Source: UBA1351 sp963677625 (lineage in GTDB: Bacteria; Bacillota; Clostridia; Lachnospirales; Vallitaleaceae). From it: a stretch of DNA of 64,000 bases. Numbering within the stretch: the stretch's first letter is position 1; every line of letters starts with the position of its first letter. Positions 50,299 to 58,806 of this stretch are shown one piece after another. The position numbers were made by a program, and so were the translations under genes. The notes below the pieces were generated by a model. That model saw only the letters and a program-made list of their open reading frames with translations, was not told the origin of the DNA and did no database searches. The stretch lies in contig CAXXSW010000007.1 in NCBI GenBank assembly GCA_963677625.2, positions 248,001 through 312,000 of the forward strand. Reading direction: 5' to 3'.

Positions 50299-52041
50299 CT
50301 ATCGGTAAGTATAGTTGCCAGCTTTGTATTTAGGTGGTATTACCGGAATCTGGAGATATGATTCATATTGACCGCCTGTGTGTATGATGTGATCTCCTTT
50401 GTTGTCTGTTTCCCATGATAGAGGCTCAAACCATCCTTCTCGGATGTAGCGACCTGCAATCTCAAGGCGTAACTGTTGTCCTTTATGCCAAATCTTACTT
50501 GAAGGTACAATGGCGATGTCTACAGGTACAATTTGTCCTTTCGACAATTTTTCTTCTTTAAGGTGTGATAATACCGGTTCAAAATGTTTGGATGCTTTTT
50601 CATCCAGAGCACGATGTGAGACCCTTAATTTGCCCCAAGTTCCCGGATGTGGTTCCCCTAATATATATGTAGGTAGCCACTTTCCGTCTTCATCGAGTTT
50701 CTTGATGGTAATAAATAAATCCATCTCATCATGTTCTGCGGCTTCAACCCAAAGTCTCAGGCTCATATATCCGGTTATTTCCGTTTCTTCTTCGAATTTG
50801 ATATCAAAATTCACCTCTTCAGTATTACCGTCATAACTTGCCTTGGCTTCATTGGCAATAGGTTCCGGATTAAGGGACATGTTGTCGGCATTCAAATAGA
50901 GTTTTTGATACTCAGTCCGTCGTAGTGGAAACTCATTTTCAGCCCGATTTGTTTGATAATCACAATCAAATGCGTCCATAACTTCAATCCTATATCGAGG
51001 AGTCATTTCCCAGCCATTATGAATATTCTTCAGATAACGGTCAAAGAATAAAGTCAAGTCCATAATATTGGCAGGATTGTATAAATCAGGCCATTCTTGT
51101 TCTCTATGTGCACGCAGCCATTTTTTTCTGGATTTAATCTTTCTAAACAAGTCAAAAGATCCATGTAAATGGAAATGGCTATAGGATGCACATGCATAGA
51201 CCGGGATTCTGATTTTTGAAAAATCAGGAATCTTATCTTCCCAATAAGCATTCATCAATGGATAGGCTTTTGCATTGGCAACCTGATCATCAATCAGATT
51301 AGGTCCTGTTAGAGAGGCAACTATAAACTCATTAAATGAAAGAGCTGGAATTCCACCTTCATAAATGGATTCTCTATAAATATCCACGGTTGCTTCCCAA
51401 GGTGCGATACAACATAAACTAGGTGGCTGTTGTGCTGCAATACGAACTTGTGTCATAGCGACAGCAGAGTTACCACCCATACCTACACGACCATTACACC
51501 AATGCTGCTTGGCAATCCATTCGATGAAATCATAACCATCCTCGGCATCCTGAGTACCAAATAAGTTGATATCACCCTCAGAATGCCCAACACCTCTTGG
51601 ATCCACATTGGCAATAGCGTAACCCTTATGACACCAATAGCCTGGATCAGGTGATTCGAATTTGGACATTTCAGAGATAGTTCCTGGTGGAACCCCCATA
51701 ACTTGCCATTCACTCATGCCTTCTCCTGGTCTTTTTCCGTAAGGACTCCAAGAAATAATTACCGGTAGCTTTTCTGCAAGATCCGGTCTAAAAATATCCG
51801 TGTAGATGATCGTTCCATCTCTCAAAGCAACAGGAACATCCTGTTCACATATGATATTATCTTCTGTTTTATAGGTTCGTTGATTGAATTTCGCGCAAAA
51901 ACCATGTGCTGTGGCAGCTATACCGCCAATTTTTGATAAATCCAATCCTTCTTCAGGATCAACCGGAACTCTGGCTTGACGATAATATGTGTCAAGCTCC
52001 TGTCCATTGTAAACCTGCTTTTTTTTAAAGAGCTCTGGCAT
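50299..52041 (-). CDS. CocE/NonD family hydrolase (paralogue 2)
   Basis: A 580-residue paralogue of the gene at 39861, equal in length and sharing long identical blocks (SEWQVMGVPPGT, SPDPGYWC, VDPRGVGHSEGD, HWCNGRVGMGGNS). The nucleophile elbow is GMGGNSAVAMTQV (about 189-201), again lacking the usual Tyr and second Gly after Ser. The C-terminal jelly roll has TGYMSLRLWVE and WHKGQQLRLEIAGRYI. It lies between the ACP gene (22 bp upstream) and acpS. A hydrolase in an operon with an ACP suggests an acyl thioester or acyl-ester intermediate, but this is speculative. Known for the family: hydrolysis or acyl transfer on esters and amides. Start follows AAGGAGG. Confidence 0.85.
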   Translation of the reverse strand: MPELFKKKQVYNGQELDTYYRQARVPVDPEEGLDLSKIGGIAATAHGFCAKFNQRTYKTEDNIICEQDVPVALRDGTIIYTDIFRPDLAEKLPVIISWSPYGKRPGEGMSEWQVMGVPPGTISEMSKFESPDPGYWCHKGYAIANVDPRGVGHSEGDINLFGTQDAEDGYDFIEWIAKQHWCNGRVGMGGNSAVAMTQVRIAAQQPPSLCCIAPWEATVDIYRESIYEGGIPALSFNEFIVASLTGPNLIDDQVANAKAYPLMNAYWEDKIPDFSKIRIPVYACASYSHFHLHGSFDLFRKIKSRKKWLRAHREQEWPDLYNPANIMDLTLFFDRYLKNIHNGWEMTPRYRIEVMDAFDCDYQTNRAENEFPLRRTEYQKLYLNADNMSLNPEPIANEAKASYDGNTEEVNFDIKFEEETEITGYMSLRLWVEAAEHDEMDLFITIKKLDEDGKWLPTYILGEPHPGTWGKLRVSHRALDEKASKHFEPVLSHLKEEKLSKGQIVPVDIAIVPSSKIWHKGQQLRLEIAGRYIREGWFEPLSWETDNKGDHIIHTGGQYESYLQIPVIPPKYKAGNYTYR

Positions 52042-52063
52042 GTGAAACCTCCTTGTAATTGAA

Positions 52064-52309
52064 TTAGCTTTCGATGAGTTCTACCATGTAGTCAGCGGCT
52101 TCACCTAATGTCTTGTTACGTTTAAACTCCATATATGGTACTTCAATATCACATTCGTCTTCAAGGTAAGTTGTTAATTGAGAATAATTGACACTTTTTA
52201 AATCCAATGAACTGAACTCTGTATTTTCTGACAGTGTTGCAGCATCGCTACCTAAGATAGCACTAATTCTTTCAATAATCGCTTCTAGTATTTCGCTTCT
52301 TTCTTCCAT
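52064..52309 (-). CDS. Acyl carrier protein (dedicated)
   Basis: An 81-residue acidic four-helix carrier. The helix 2 start reads SSLDLKSVNYSQL (about 33-45) where canonical ACPs have L-G-x-D-S-L; the Ser of L-K-S-V is the probable phosphopantetheine site, with Lys in place of the invariant Asp. Helix 3 is DIEVPYMEFKRNKTLGEAADYMV. It is first in the operon ACP - CocE - AcpS - Pta - Buk. It is not next to fatty acid genes, so it is a special-purpose carrier. The upstream region has a good promoter and a palindromic operator. Start follows AAGGAG. Confidence 0.8.
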   Translation of the reverse strand: MEERSEILEAIIERISAILGSDAATLSENTEFSSLDLKSVNYSQLTTYLEDECDIEVPYMEFKRNKTLGEAADYMVELIES

Positions 52310-52390
52310 AACTGTTCTCCTTCGAATTTTTAGTTCACTCGGTTCACTTTCAATGTCCTGAAGTCAAACTCCATTTTCAAGGAGTTGATG

Positions 52391-52434
52391 ACAGGTAAAC
52401 CTGTTATATAACGATTATACAAATTTTACTTCAA
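52391..52434 (-). promoter_or_regulatory. Promoter and palindromic operator of the ACP operon
   Basis: On the - strand: -35 TTGAAG (52429-52434), 17-bp spacer, -10 TTATAT (52406-52411), then the perfect palindrome ACAGGTTTACCTGT (52391-52404) at the expected start of transcription. A regulator binding there would block initiation; the divergent PucR-type protein is a candidate. Confidence 0.45.
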
Positions 52435-52515
52435 AATATCTTCGTTTCACAAAACAATAAGTTATAAAGAATCAAGAGAATTTTTGTTTATCTGCACTAA
52501 AAATATGGGAAGTCT

Positions 52516-52544
52516 TTGATTTTTTATCAATACATTGCTAGAAT
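52516..52544 (+). promoter_or_regulatory. Sigma-A-type promoter of the PucR regulator gene
   Basis: -35 TTGATT (52516-52521), 17-bp spacer, -10 TAGAAT (52539-52544), about 100 bp before the start. The 335-bp divergent region 52310-52645 holds this promoter, the ACP promoter and no gene. Confidence 0.55.
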
Positions 52545-52645
52545 AGAACCTATGTTAGAAACATTATTTATGATTCAATAAATAGCTACATCCTGATACA
52601 ATATTTCCAATAGACGAAGCATTGTACAGGTAGAAAGGAAACCGC

Positions 52646-54241
52646 ATGCTATTATCCATTCTTTTACAGCGATTGCCCTCAAATTCATACAAAGTCTTAG
52701 CTTCTGCAAATATAGATCATGAAATCTATGTCATTAAAATGTTGACCTCCAAACAGAGTGAGTACCAGAAAGATACCTTGTACTTTGGTCAATTGAGCGC
52801 TTTCTCACAGCATGCAGTCAAAGAGGGCCCCATGAATCTCTTCTTATTCGGAGATGACTCGGAAATTGAAGACCTTTCTGATTTTGACCATCATTATAAC
52901 TTAATTTCTTTGACTGATAAGATAGACCCTTTCCACGCCTACAATCTGTTACAGGATGTCTTTCTTGAAGAACACAGCACAGGTATGATGTTAAAACGCT
53001 TACTCAATGCCCTTGTCAGTAATAACGGTATTGATTACATGGCTGACGAAGCCTATAAGGTATTCGGAAATCCATTTTTTATTGTTGACAACAGTTATCG
53101 ATATATCGCCAAAAACATCGGTGAAGACAAGGTGGTTCCCGGAAGTCATTATGAGAAAATTATCCGCCAGGAAATGGAAATCGGCAGCATCCTTGAGGAA
53201 GGTATTGACTTCATCAGAGATCATGACATTGATACCATCCTTTCAGAAGTCCAGACCCCCTATTACTTCTATAATGAAGTATACAAGCAGGGTTCTCTTC
53301 TCCTACCTATTCGCGTTCACAATATAGAAGTCGGTCATATGATGTTGCTGGAAGAATTTCGTCCTTTCACCTCCGTTGATAAGGATATATTCTATCGATT
53401 CGGCTTTCTGGTTGCACAGGAACTCCAAAAAAGCGCCTTTTACAGCTCCAATAAAGGTCAGCTCTTTTCCTATTTCCTAATCGATCTCTTAAAGGCTGAA
53501 TCACCGAGTCTACACAATATAACCCGACGTCTAAACATGTTGAAATATACCCTGCATGAAAGCATGACCATCTGTACAATAGCTATATCCAATCAGGATA
53601 ACCTAAATAAAAAACTTCATATTCTAACACAACAGTTACAGAAAATTTTGACTGGCCATATTTATGCTATTTTCAATCAACAACTTGTCATTCTCTTCAA
53701 TCTTAACAATAACCTCCCCCTGTCTGACTATTGTATCAATACCCTAGAAAAAGTTGCCAGGATCAATAGTCTTTTAATTGGTTTTAGTAATCCATTTTCT
53801 AATGTCACTGACGTTAAAAACTATTATCACCAGTCTACTAAGACCATCAACTATGCAATCTCACAGTCAAAAGACAGTGGCATCTTTTACTACAAAGATT
53901 TCACCTATTATGAAATGCTCAACATCTGCCAATCCCAGATTAACCTGATTGATTTTTGTGACCCAGACCTGCTTCGCCTACTGGACTATGATAAAGAACA
54001 TCATTCTGATATGACCCTGACGCTTTATCACTATCTCCATAAATCAGCTAATAGTATCAAAGCCGCCAAGGCTTTATTCATCCATAAGAACACCCTACTC
54101 TACCGTCTGGACAAAATCCGAAAAATCCTCAACAACTCCTTATCTGACGGCGATGACTTATTTAAGTACCATATGTCATTCAGGACTCTTATATATCTAG
54201 GTCTATTCTCACCTGATCGGGTGATAAACGAAAAGAATTAG
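52646..54241 (+). CDS. PucR/CdaR-type transcriptional regulator
   Basis: A 531-residue regulator. The N-terminal and middle parts (about 100-260) are a GAF-like sensor region with VFGNPFFIVDNSYRYIAKN, typical for PucR proteins. A GGDEF-like CdaR region lies near 270-420. The C-terminal helix-turn-helix is DMTLTLYHYLHKSANSIKAAKALFIHKNTLLYRLDKIRKIL (about 453-493), the PucR C-terminal HTH. It is divergent from the ACP operon and convergent with the phloroglucinol-type operon, so it may control either or both. The ligand is likely an aromatic or acid intermediate. Start follows AAAGGA. Confidence 0.82.
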   Translation: MLLSILLQRLPSNSYKVLASANIDHEIYVIKMLTSKQSEYQKDTLYFGQLSAFSQHAVKEGPMNLFLFGDDSEIEDLSDFDHHYNLISLTDKIDPFHAYNLLQDVFLEEHSTGMMLKRLLNALVSNNGIDYMADEAYKVFGNPFFIVDNSYRYIAKNIGEDKVVPGSHYEKIIRQEMEIGSILEEGIDFIRDHDIDTILSEVQTPYYFYNEVYKQGSLLLPIRVHNIEVGHMMLLEEFRPFTSVDKDIFYRFGFLVAQELQKSAFYSSNKGQLFSYFLIDLLKAESPSLHNITRRLNMLKYTLHESMTICTIAISNQDNLNKKLHILTQQLQKILTGHIYAIFNQQLVILFNLNNNLPLSDYCINTLEKVARINSLLIGFSNPFSNVTDVKNYYHQSTKTINYAISQSKDSGIFYYKDFTYYEMLNICQSQINLIDFCDPDLLRLLDYDKEHHSDMTLTLYHYLHKSANSIKAAKALFIHKNTLLYRLDKIRKILNNSLSDGDDLFKYHMSFRTLIYLGLFSPDRVINEKN

Positions 54242-54270
54242 TCATTTTTATAAGAAAAGTGGCTTCTACT

Positions 54271-54921
54271 TCACTTGTTTAATTCGTAGAATTTCAATTC
54301 ATCTGCCACAATCAATTCTGCTTCTGTGGCTGCCATAACCTCCTCAAGGCTATAGCTGCCAAGGATTTCACTAAGAACCAATCCATCCTCGGTTACTTTG
54401 ATCACAGCCATCTCAGTAATAATCATGTCAACCTGACCTGCGGCAGTCAATGGTAGCGTACATGATTTTAATATCTTTGCTTTACCTTTATTAGTATGTG
54501 TCATAGCGATGATTACTTTTTTTGATCCGGTGACTAAATCCATAGCCCCACCCATACCAGGCACCATTTTACCCGGAATGATCCAATTAGCCAGGTTACC
54601 TTTTTCATCAACTTGTAAAGCTCCCAACACAGTTACATCAACATGTCCGCCTCTTATCATGGAAAAGGAAAAAGCAGAATCAAAAAACATACCACCTTCA
54701 AGAAGGGTTACCGGCTTTCCACCTGCATTGTGAATGTCATCATCAATTTCATCTTCAGGAGGAACCGGTCCTAAACCGATGAGTCCGTTTTCAGACTGAA
54801 GATACACTTCAATATCATCAGGTATATAATTGGCTACCAAAGTAGGAAGGCCAATCCCCAGATTTACCAAGTCACCATCATTTAATTCCTGGGCTACTCT
54901 CCTAGCTATGCTTTCTTTCAT
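54271..54921 (-). CDS. 3-oxoacid (acetoacetate) CoA-transferase, subunit B
   Basis: A 216-residue class I CoA transferase beta subunit. The catalytic Glu is in QSENGLIGLG (about 42-51); VNLGIGLPTLVANYIP (about 18-33) and GAMDLVTGSKKVIIAMTH (about 125-142) are family motifs. With subunit A it moves CoA from acetyl-CoA (or another donor) to acetoacetate. It ends the long right-hand operon; its start overlaps the stop of subunit A by 4 bp (ATGA). In the proposed phloroglucinol route it activates the acetoacetate made by the keto acid cleavage enzyme. Confidence 0.9.
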   Translation of the reverse strand: MKESIARRVAQELNDGDLVNLGIGLPTLVANYIPDDIEVYLQSENGLIGLGPVPPEDEIDDDIHNAGGKPVTLLEGGMFFDSAFSFSMIRGGHVDVTVLGALQVDEKGNLANWIIPGKMVPGMGGAMDLVTGSKKVIIAMTHTNKGKAKILKSCTLPLTAAGQVDMIITEMAVIKVTEDGLVLSEILGSYSLEEVMAATEAELIVADELKFYELNK

Positions 54922-55577
54922 GAATTCACCTCTTTTACGATGTAATCAATGAGTGGATGTGGTGTTGCAATACACTCCGGATTCAGGCTTCCTTTTTCAA
55001 CAATCTCTTCTCCACCAACGACTACGACTTCTGCTGCCATGGCCATGAGAGGATTAAAATTTCTTGAGGTTCCCCTATACACAACATTCCCAATTTGATC
55101 AACCTGATGTCCATGTATGATTGCCAGATCTGCTCTTATTGGTTCTTCCAAAAGATATTGTTTACCTTGAACCTCAATCACTCGTTTACCTTCCTCAAGA
55201 ATGGTTCCTATTCCGGTTGGTGTCAGCACACCACCTAATCCGGCACCAGCAGAACGAATCCGTTCTGCAAGAGTACCCTGTGGAACTAATTCCACTTCCA
55301 AGCTTCCTTCATTCATCATCTTACCTACTAAAGGATTCAAACCGATGTGCGAAGCAGTTAGTCGCTTCACTCTACCTGCACTGATCAGCTTTCCAATACC
55401 TTTATTCTCATAACCAGCATCCGTTGAAATAATATGCAAACCTTTAACACCACTTTCTTTAATGGCTTCAATTAATACATCCGACGCTCCCGCTGACATA
55501 AAACCACCACTTAGGATGGTCATATCGTCCTTTAAGAGTTCCTTAAATTTTTCTTTATCAATCACTTTATTCTTCAT
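54918..55577 (-). CDS. 3-oxoacid (acetoacetate) CoA-transferase, subunit A
   Basis: A 219-residue alpha subunit. GGFMSAGASDVLIEAIKESG (about 24-43) and the glycine-rich VPQGTLAERIRSAGAGLGGVLTPTGIGT (about 97-124) form the CoA-binding loop; ADLAIIHGHQVDQIGNVVYRG (about 150-170) is the usual C-terminal part. It pairs with subunit B, which overlaps it by 4 bp. It lies three bases after the NfnB-like gene. Acetoacetate, butyrate and related acids are typical acceptors for this subfamily (AtoD/ScoA-like). Confidence 0.9.
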   Translation of the reverse strand: MKNKVIDKEKFKELLKDDMTILSGGFMSAGASDVLIEAIKESGVKGLHIISTDAGYENKGIGKLISAGRVKRLTASHIGLNPLVGKMMNEGSLEVELVPQGTLAERIRSAGAGLGGVLTPTGIGTILEEGKRVIEVQGKQYLLEEPIRADLAIIHGHQVDQIGNVVYRGTSRNFNPLMAMAAEVVVVGGEEIVEKGSLNPECIATPHPLIDYIVKEVNS

Positions 55578-55580
55578 TCT

Positions 55581-56972
55581 TTACCTCACAAGTGCATCAC
55601 ATCTTCTGTCTATCGCTTCAGCAGCTTTCTTTCCTGCACCCATAGCAAGAATGACTGTCGCTGCTCCTGTAACTGCGTCTCCGCCTGCATAAACGCCTTC
55701 CATAGACGTTTCCATCGTTGCTTCATCCACAAGGATTCCACCCCACCTGGCAAAATCAATCTTTCCAGTACTTTCCCTGATTAGAGGATTTGGTGATTGA
55801 CCAACGGCAATTATTACTGTATCTACTCTTATGAATAATTCCTCTCCTTCAATAGGTATTGGACGGCGTCTTCCACCTGAATCAGCTTCACCCAACTCCA
55901 TTCTCTGACAGCGAATACCACTAACACGATTATCCTCACCAATGATTTCTACAGGATTGGTCAAAAGCTCCAAATGGATCCCTTCTTCCTTGGCATGATG
56001 GATTTCTTCCAGTCTGGCTGGCATTTCGGCTTCACTTCTTCGATAAATGATACTAACTTCCTTAGCGCCTAATCTTTTAGCCACTCTGGAACAATCCATA
56101 GCAACATTTCCAGCTCCAACAACAACAACTTTTGATCCTATATTCACCGGTGTAGGAGACTTTGGAAATTGATAAGCCTTCATCAAGTTAACTCGAGTTA
56201 GAAACTCATTGGAAGCATATACACCATTGTAATTCTCACCAGGAATATTTAAAAACTTTGGTAACCCAGCGCCACTTCCAATAAAAATGGCTTCAAATCC
56301 ATCATTTTTCAAATCTTCAACAGTAATGGACTTACCAACAATAACATTTTTGTTTACTTTAACACCCATTTGTAGAATACGATCAATTTCATCCTTTACC
56401 AGTTTTTTCGGCAATCTAAATTCAGGTATGCCATATACCAGTACACCGCCCAGTTCATGTAAGGCTTCAAAAAGAGTAACCTCATACCCTTTTGCAGCCA
56501 ATTCAGCTGCGCATGTGATACCGGAAGGTCCGCTTCCGACGACTGCAACTTTAATTCCTTTTCTTTCCGGCTTCACCAGCTCATCCTTGAAGTGGTCCAT
56601 ATAATAATCTGCCACAAAGCGTTCGAGTCGACCAATAGCTACTGGTTGACCTTTTATCCCTCTAACACATTTAGACTCACACTGAATTTCCTGGGGACAT
56701 ACTCGACCACTAATGGCCGGTAAACGGTTTTCTGAAGAAAGGATCTCATAAGCAGCCTTCACATCACCATCAGATAATGCTTGAATAAATTCCGGTATCG
56801 GAACCCTGACGGGACAACCACTGATGCAGGGTTTATGCTTACAATCCAAACAACGACCTGCTTCTTCCATTGCCTCATCCAATGCATAGCCATAGGCGAC
56901 CTCTTGAAAGTTTCCGCTTCGAACAAGGGGATCCTGCTCTCTCATTGACACTTTTGTCAGACTCTTATTCAT
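55581..56972 (-). CDS. NfnB/GltD-like NADPH-binding flavoprotein
   Basis: A 463-residue enzyme with an N-terminal twin [4Fe-4S] region (GRCLDCKHKPCISGCPVRVPIPEFI, read in parts; about 38-62, and GRVCPQEIQCESKCVRG), an FAD site (GSGPSGITCAAELA, about 145-158) and an NADPH site (GAGNVAMDCSRVAKRLGA, about 286-303). With the gene just upstream it forms NfnAB, the NADH-dependent ferredoxin:NADP+ oxidoreductase, which bifurcates electrons and yields NADPH. ATG 56972 overlaps the NfnA stop (ATGA) and has GGAGG 7 bp upstream. In this operon it would supply NADPH for the SDR-type ring reductase. Confidence 0.85.
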   Translation of the reverse strand: MNKSLTKVSMREQDPLVRSGNFQEVAYGYALDEAMEEAGRCLDCKHKPCISGCPVRVPIPEFIQALSDGDVKAAYEILSSENRLPAISGRVCPQEIQCESKCVRGIKGQPVAIGRLERFVADYYMDHFKDELVKPERKGIKVAVVGSGPSGITCAAELAAKGYEVTLFEALHELGGVLVYGIPEFRLPKKLVKDEIDRILQMGVKVNKNVIVGKSITVEDLKNDGFEAIFIGSGAGLPKFLNIPGENYNGVYASNEFLTRVNLMKAYQFPKSPTPVNIGSKVVVVGAGNVAMDCSRVAKRLGAKEVSIIYRRSEAEMPARLEEIHHAKEEGIHLELLTNPVEIIGEDNRVSGIRCQRMELGEADSGGRRRPIPIEGEELFIRVDTVIIAVGQSPNPLIRESTGKIDFARWGGILVDEATMETSMEGVYAGGDAVTGAATVILAMGAGKKAAEAIDRRCDALVR

Positions 56973-57802
56973 AGGGTCGCCTCCTGTGAATGCATTCGAC
57001 ATTTATGATTTTCTTTATCTACATAGTAGCCTTGTCGATTGATCAGTTCATCAAAATCTACATCAAATCCATTAAAATCAGGACCATCAACACAGGCAAA
57101 TTTGGTAACTCCGCCAATAGTGACTCGGCAACCTCCACACATACCTGTACCATCAATCATGATAGGGTTTAAAGAGACACCAGTGGGAATCTGGTATTTA
57201 TGTGTCAGATCCACAACAGCTTTCATCATCATCACCGGTCCGATTGCAATGACCTCATCATATGCCTGGTCTCCATCAATCAGCTCTTGAAGCACATCTG
57301 TAACAAAGCCTTGGGTACCGGCACTTCCGTCATTAGTCGCTTTATAAACGTGACTGCAAAACTGTGACAATTCTTCTTCCAATATCAAAAAATCCTTGCT
57401 GCGGCCTCCAATGATGACATCCACTTCAACGCCCATCTCATGAAGCTTTTTCAGCTGTGGATACAGTGGCGCAGTACCAACACCACCACCAATACCCAAA
57501 ACACGTTTATGAGCCTTAAGTTCAGTCGCTTTACCCATAGGACCGGCAAAATCAAGCAAGTCATCACCAATACTCTTTTTACTTAGGAGACCTGTTGAAT
57601 AACCAACCACCTGATAAATAATGGTAACGCTTTCTTTCTTCCTGTCAAAATCGGCTATAGTCAGGGGTATACGCTCTCCGTTTTCTTCAATCCTTAAGAT
57701 AACAAATTGACCAGGTTCACAACGTCTTGCTACAAAAGGAGCTTTAATCTCCATGAGCTCAACTGTATCATTTAACTTCTTCTTGTCCAAAATCTTGTAC
57801 AT
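56969..57802 (-). CDS. NfnA/SudB-like NAD- and [2Fe-2S]-binding subunit
   Basis: A 277-residue ferredoxin-NADP reductase-type protein: FAD-binding FVILRIEENGERIPLTI (about 34-50), NAD-binding VLGIGGGVGTAPLYPQL (about 98-114) and a C-terminal [2Fe-2S] site D-G-T-G-M-C-G-G-C-R-V plus C-V-D-G-P (about 212-238). This is the small subunit of NfnAB or dihydroorotate dehydrogenase electron-transfer type; the GltD-like partner follows with a 4-bp overlap, which settles the Nfn assignment. The frame is open to 57841, but ATG 57802 fits the family start and the GGAGG site. Confidence 0.85.
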   Translation of the reverse strand: MYKILDKKKLNDTVELMEIKAPFVARRCEPGQFVILRIEENGERIPLTIADFDRKKESVTIIYQVVGYSTGLLSKKSIGDDLLDFAGPMGKATELKAHKRVLGIGGGVGTAPLYPQLKKLHEMGVEVDVIIGGRSKDFLILEEELSQFCSHVYKATNDGSAGTQGFVTDVLQELIDGDQAYDEVIAIGPVMMMKAVVDLTHKYQIPTGVSLNPIMIDGTGMCGGCRVTIGGVTKFACVDGPDFNGFDVDFDELINRQGYYVDKENHKCRMHSQEATL

Positions 57803-57881
57803 CATGCCTCCAATATATCCGCTTTCACCGTCACTACCCACCTAGCTAAACATTTTAATGCCTATACAGGGGTATTAGTTT

Positions 57882-58715
57882 TCACTTCAATCCTAAGATT
57901 TGTCTTGCTTCATCAGGACTTGCAATTTCTTTGCCCATTTCACCAACAATCCTCTTGGTTCTTTCCACAAACTGTACATTGGAGTCTGCCAACACACCTT
58001 TAGAATAGAGGATATTATCTTCCATCCCTACTCGCAAATGGCCACCTAAAGCCAGCGTTGCATACATAATTGGGAGATGGCCTTTACCGATACCTAAAGC
58101 TCCCCAAGTAGATCCTTCAGGAATTAGGCTCTTAAGAAAGACTAGGTTCTCAACTGTAGCATCCATTCCACCCGGTACACCCAGTACGAACTGGAAATGT
58201 AGAGGTGCTTTTATGTAACCTTTTTTCAGGTAATAGAGGGCGTTGTAGACCATACCGGCATCAAATATTTCAATCTCAGGTTTCACACCGACTTCCTGCA
58301 TTCTCGTTCCCAGTTTCTGCAGAAATTCCGGTCTATTCTCAAACACAGTTGATCGTGCCCAGTTCATGGATCCACAATCATAAGAGGCGATCTCCGGCTT
58401 CAATTGGGTAAAGGGCTTCATACGTACTTCGTCATCCAGACCAATCCCTCCTGATGTTGTTGTATTCAGCACGATATCACAGTCTGTTTTACGAATACCA
58501 TCCAAAACCTCTTTGAATTTACTAAACTCCATGGATGCCTTATCTTCATCATCTCTTACATGTATATGGGCAATAGAAGCGCCTGCTTTCCAGCAGTCAT
58601 ATATATCCTCTACAATTTCCTTGGGCTGAAGGGGAATATTCGGTGTGTCTTTTTTACTTGGCCATGCTCCTGTCGTTGCGACTGTCAGGATAACCTTGTT
58701 GGATAAATCTCCCAT
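57882..58715 (-). CDS. Beta-keto acid cleavage enzyme (BKACE), candidate triacetate acetoacetate-lyase
   Basis: A 277-residue zinc-dependent TIM barrel of the BKACE/Kce family (PF05853). AHIHVRDDEDKAS (His pair, about 49-61) and GGHLRVGMEDNI (about 228-239) hold the zinc and substrate residues; SYDCGSMNWAR and GVPGGMDAT are typical. These enzymes react a 3-oxo acid with acetyl-CoA to give acetoacetate plus a new acyl-CoA. In the phloroglucinol pathway the 3-oxo acid is 3,5-dioxohexanoate (triacetate). Lysine fermentation uses a relative (Kce), but no lysine genes (kamA, kamDE, kdd) are here. Thiolase and CoA transferase in the same operon fit the products. Confidence 0.85.
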   Translation of the reverse strand: MGDLSNKVILTVATTGAWPSKKDTPNIPLQPKEIVEDIYDCWKAGASIAHIHVRDDEDKASMEFSKFKEVLDGIRKTDCDIVLNTTTSGGIGLDDEVRMKPFTQLKPEIASYDCGSMNWARSTVFENRPEFLQKLGTRMQEVGVKPEIEIFDAGMVYNALYYLKKGYIKAPLHFQFVLGVPGGMDATVENLVFLKSLIPEGSTWGALGIGKGHLPIMYATLALGGHLRVGMEDNILYSKGVLADSNVQFVERTKRIVGEMGKEIASPDEARQILGLK

Positions 58716-58806
58716 TGTTTGACCTTCTTTCTTCTAGCGTCAGACTCTAATGATCTGACCTTTCTTAATATCATTAACAATTTTTACAATATGACATATT
58801 CATCGT

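Noticed and set aside
50299..52041. Long antisense ORFs inside the CocE-type genes
   Set aside because: They have no ribosome sites, no recognisable motifs and mirror the codon bias of the sense gene; they are shadows.
54271..58715. Lysine fermentation cluster (because of BKACE, CoA transferase and thiolase)
   Set aside because: No lysine 2,3-aminomutase, lysine 5,6-aminomutase, 3,5-diaminohexanoate dehydrogenase or ammonia-lyase genes are present; SDR, cyclase and hydroxyacid dehydrogenase instead fit phloroglucinol.
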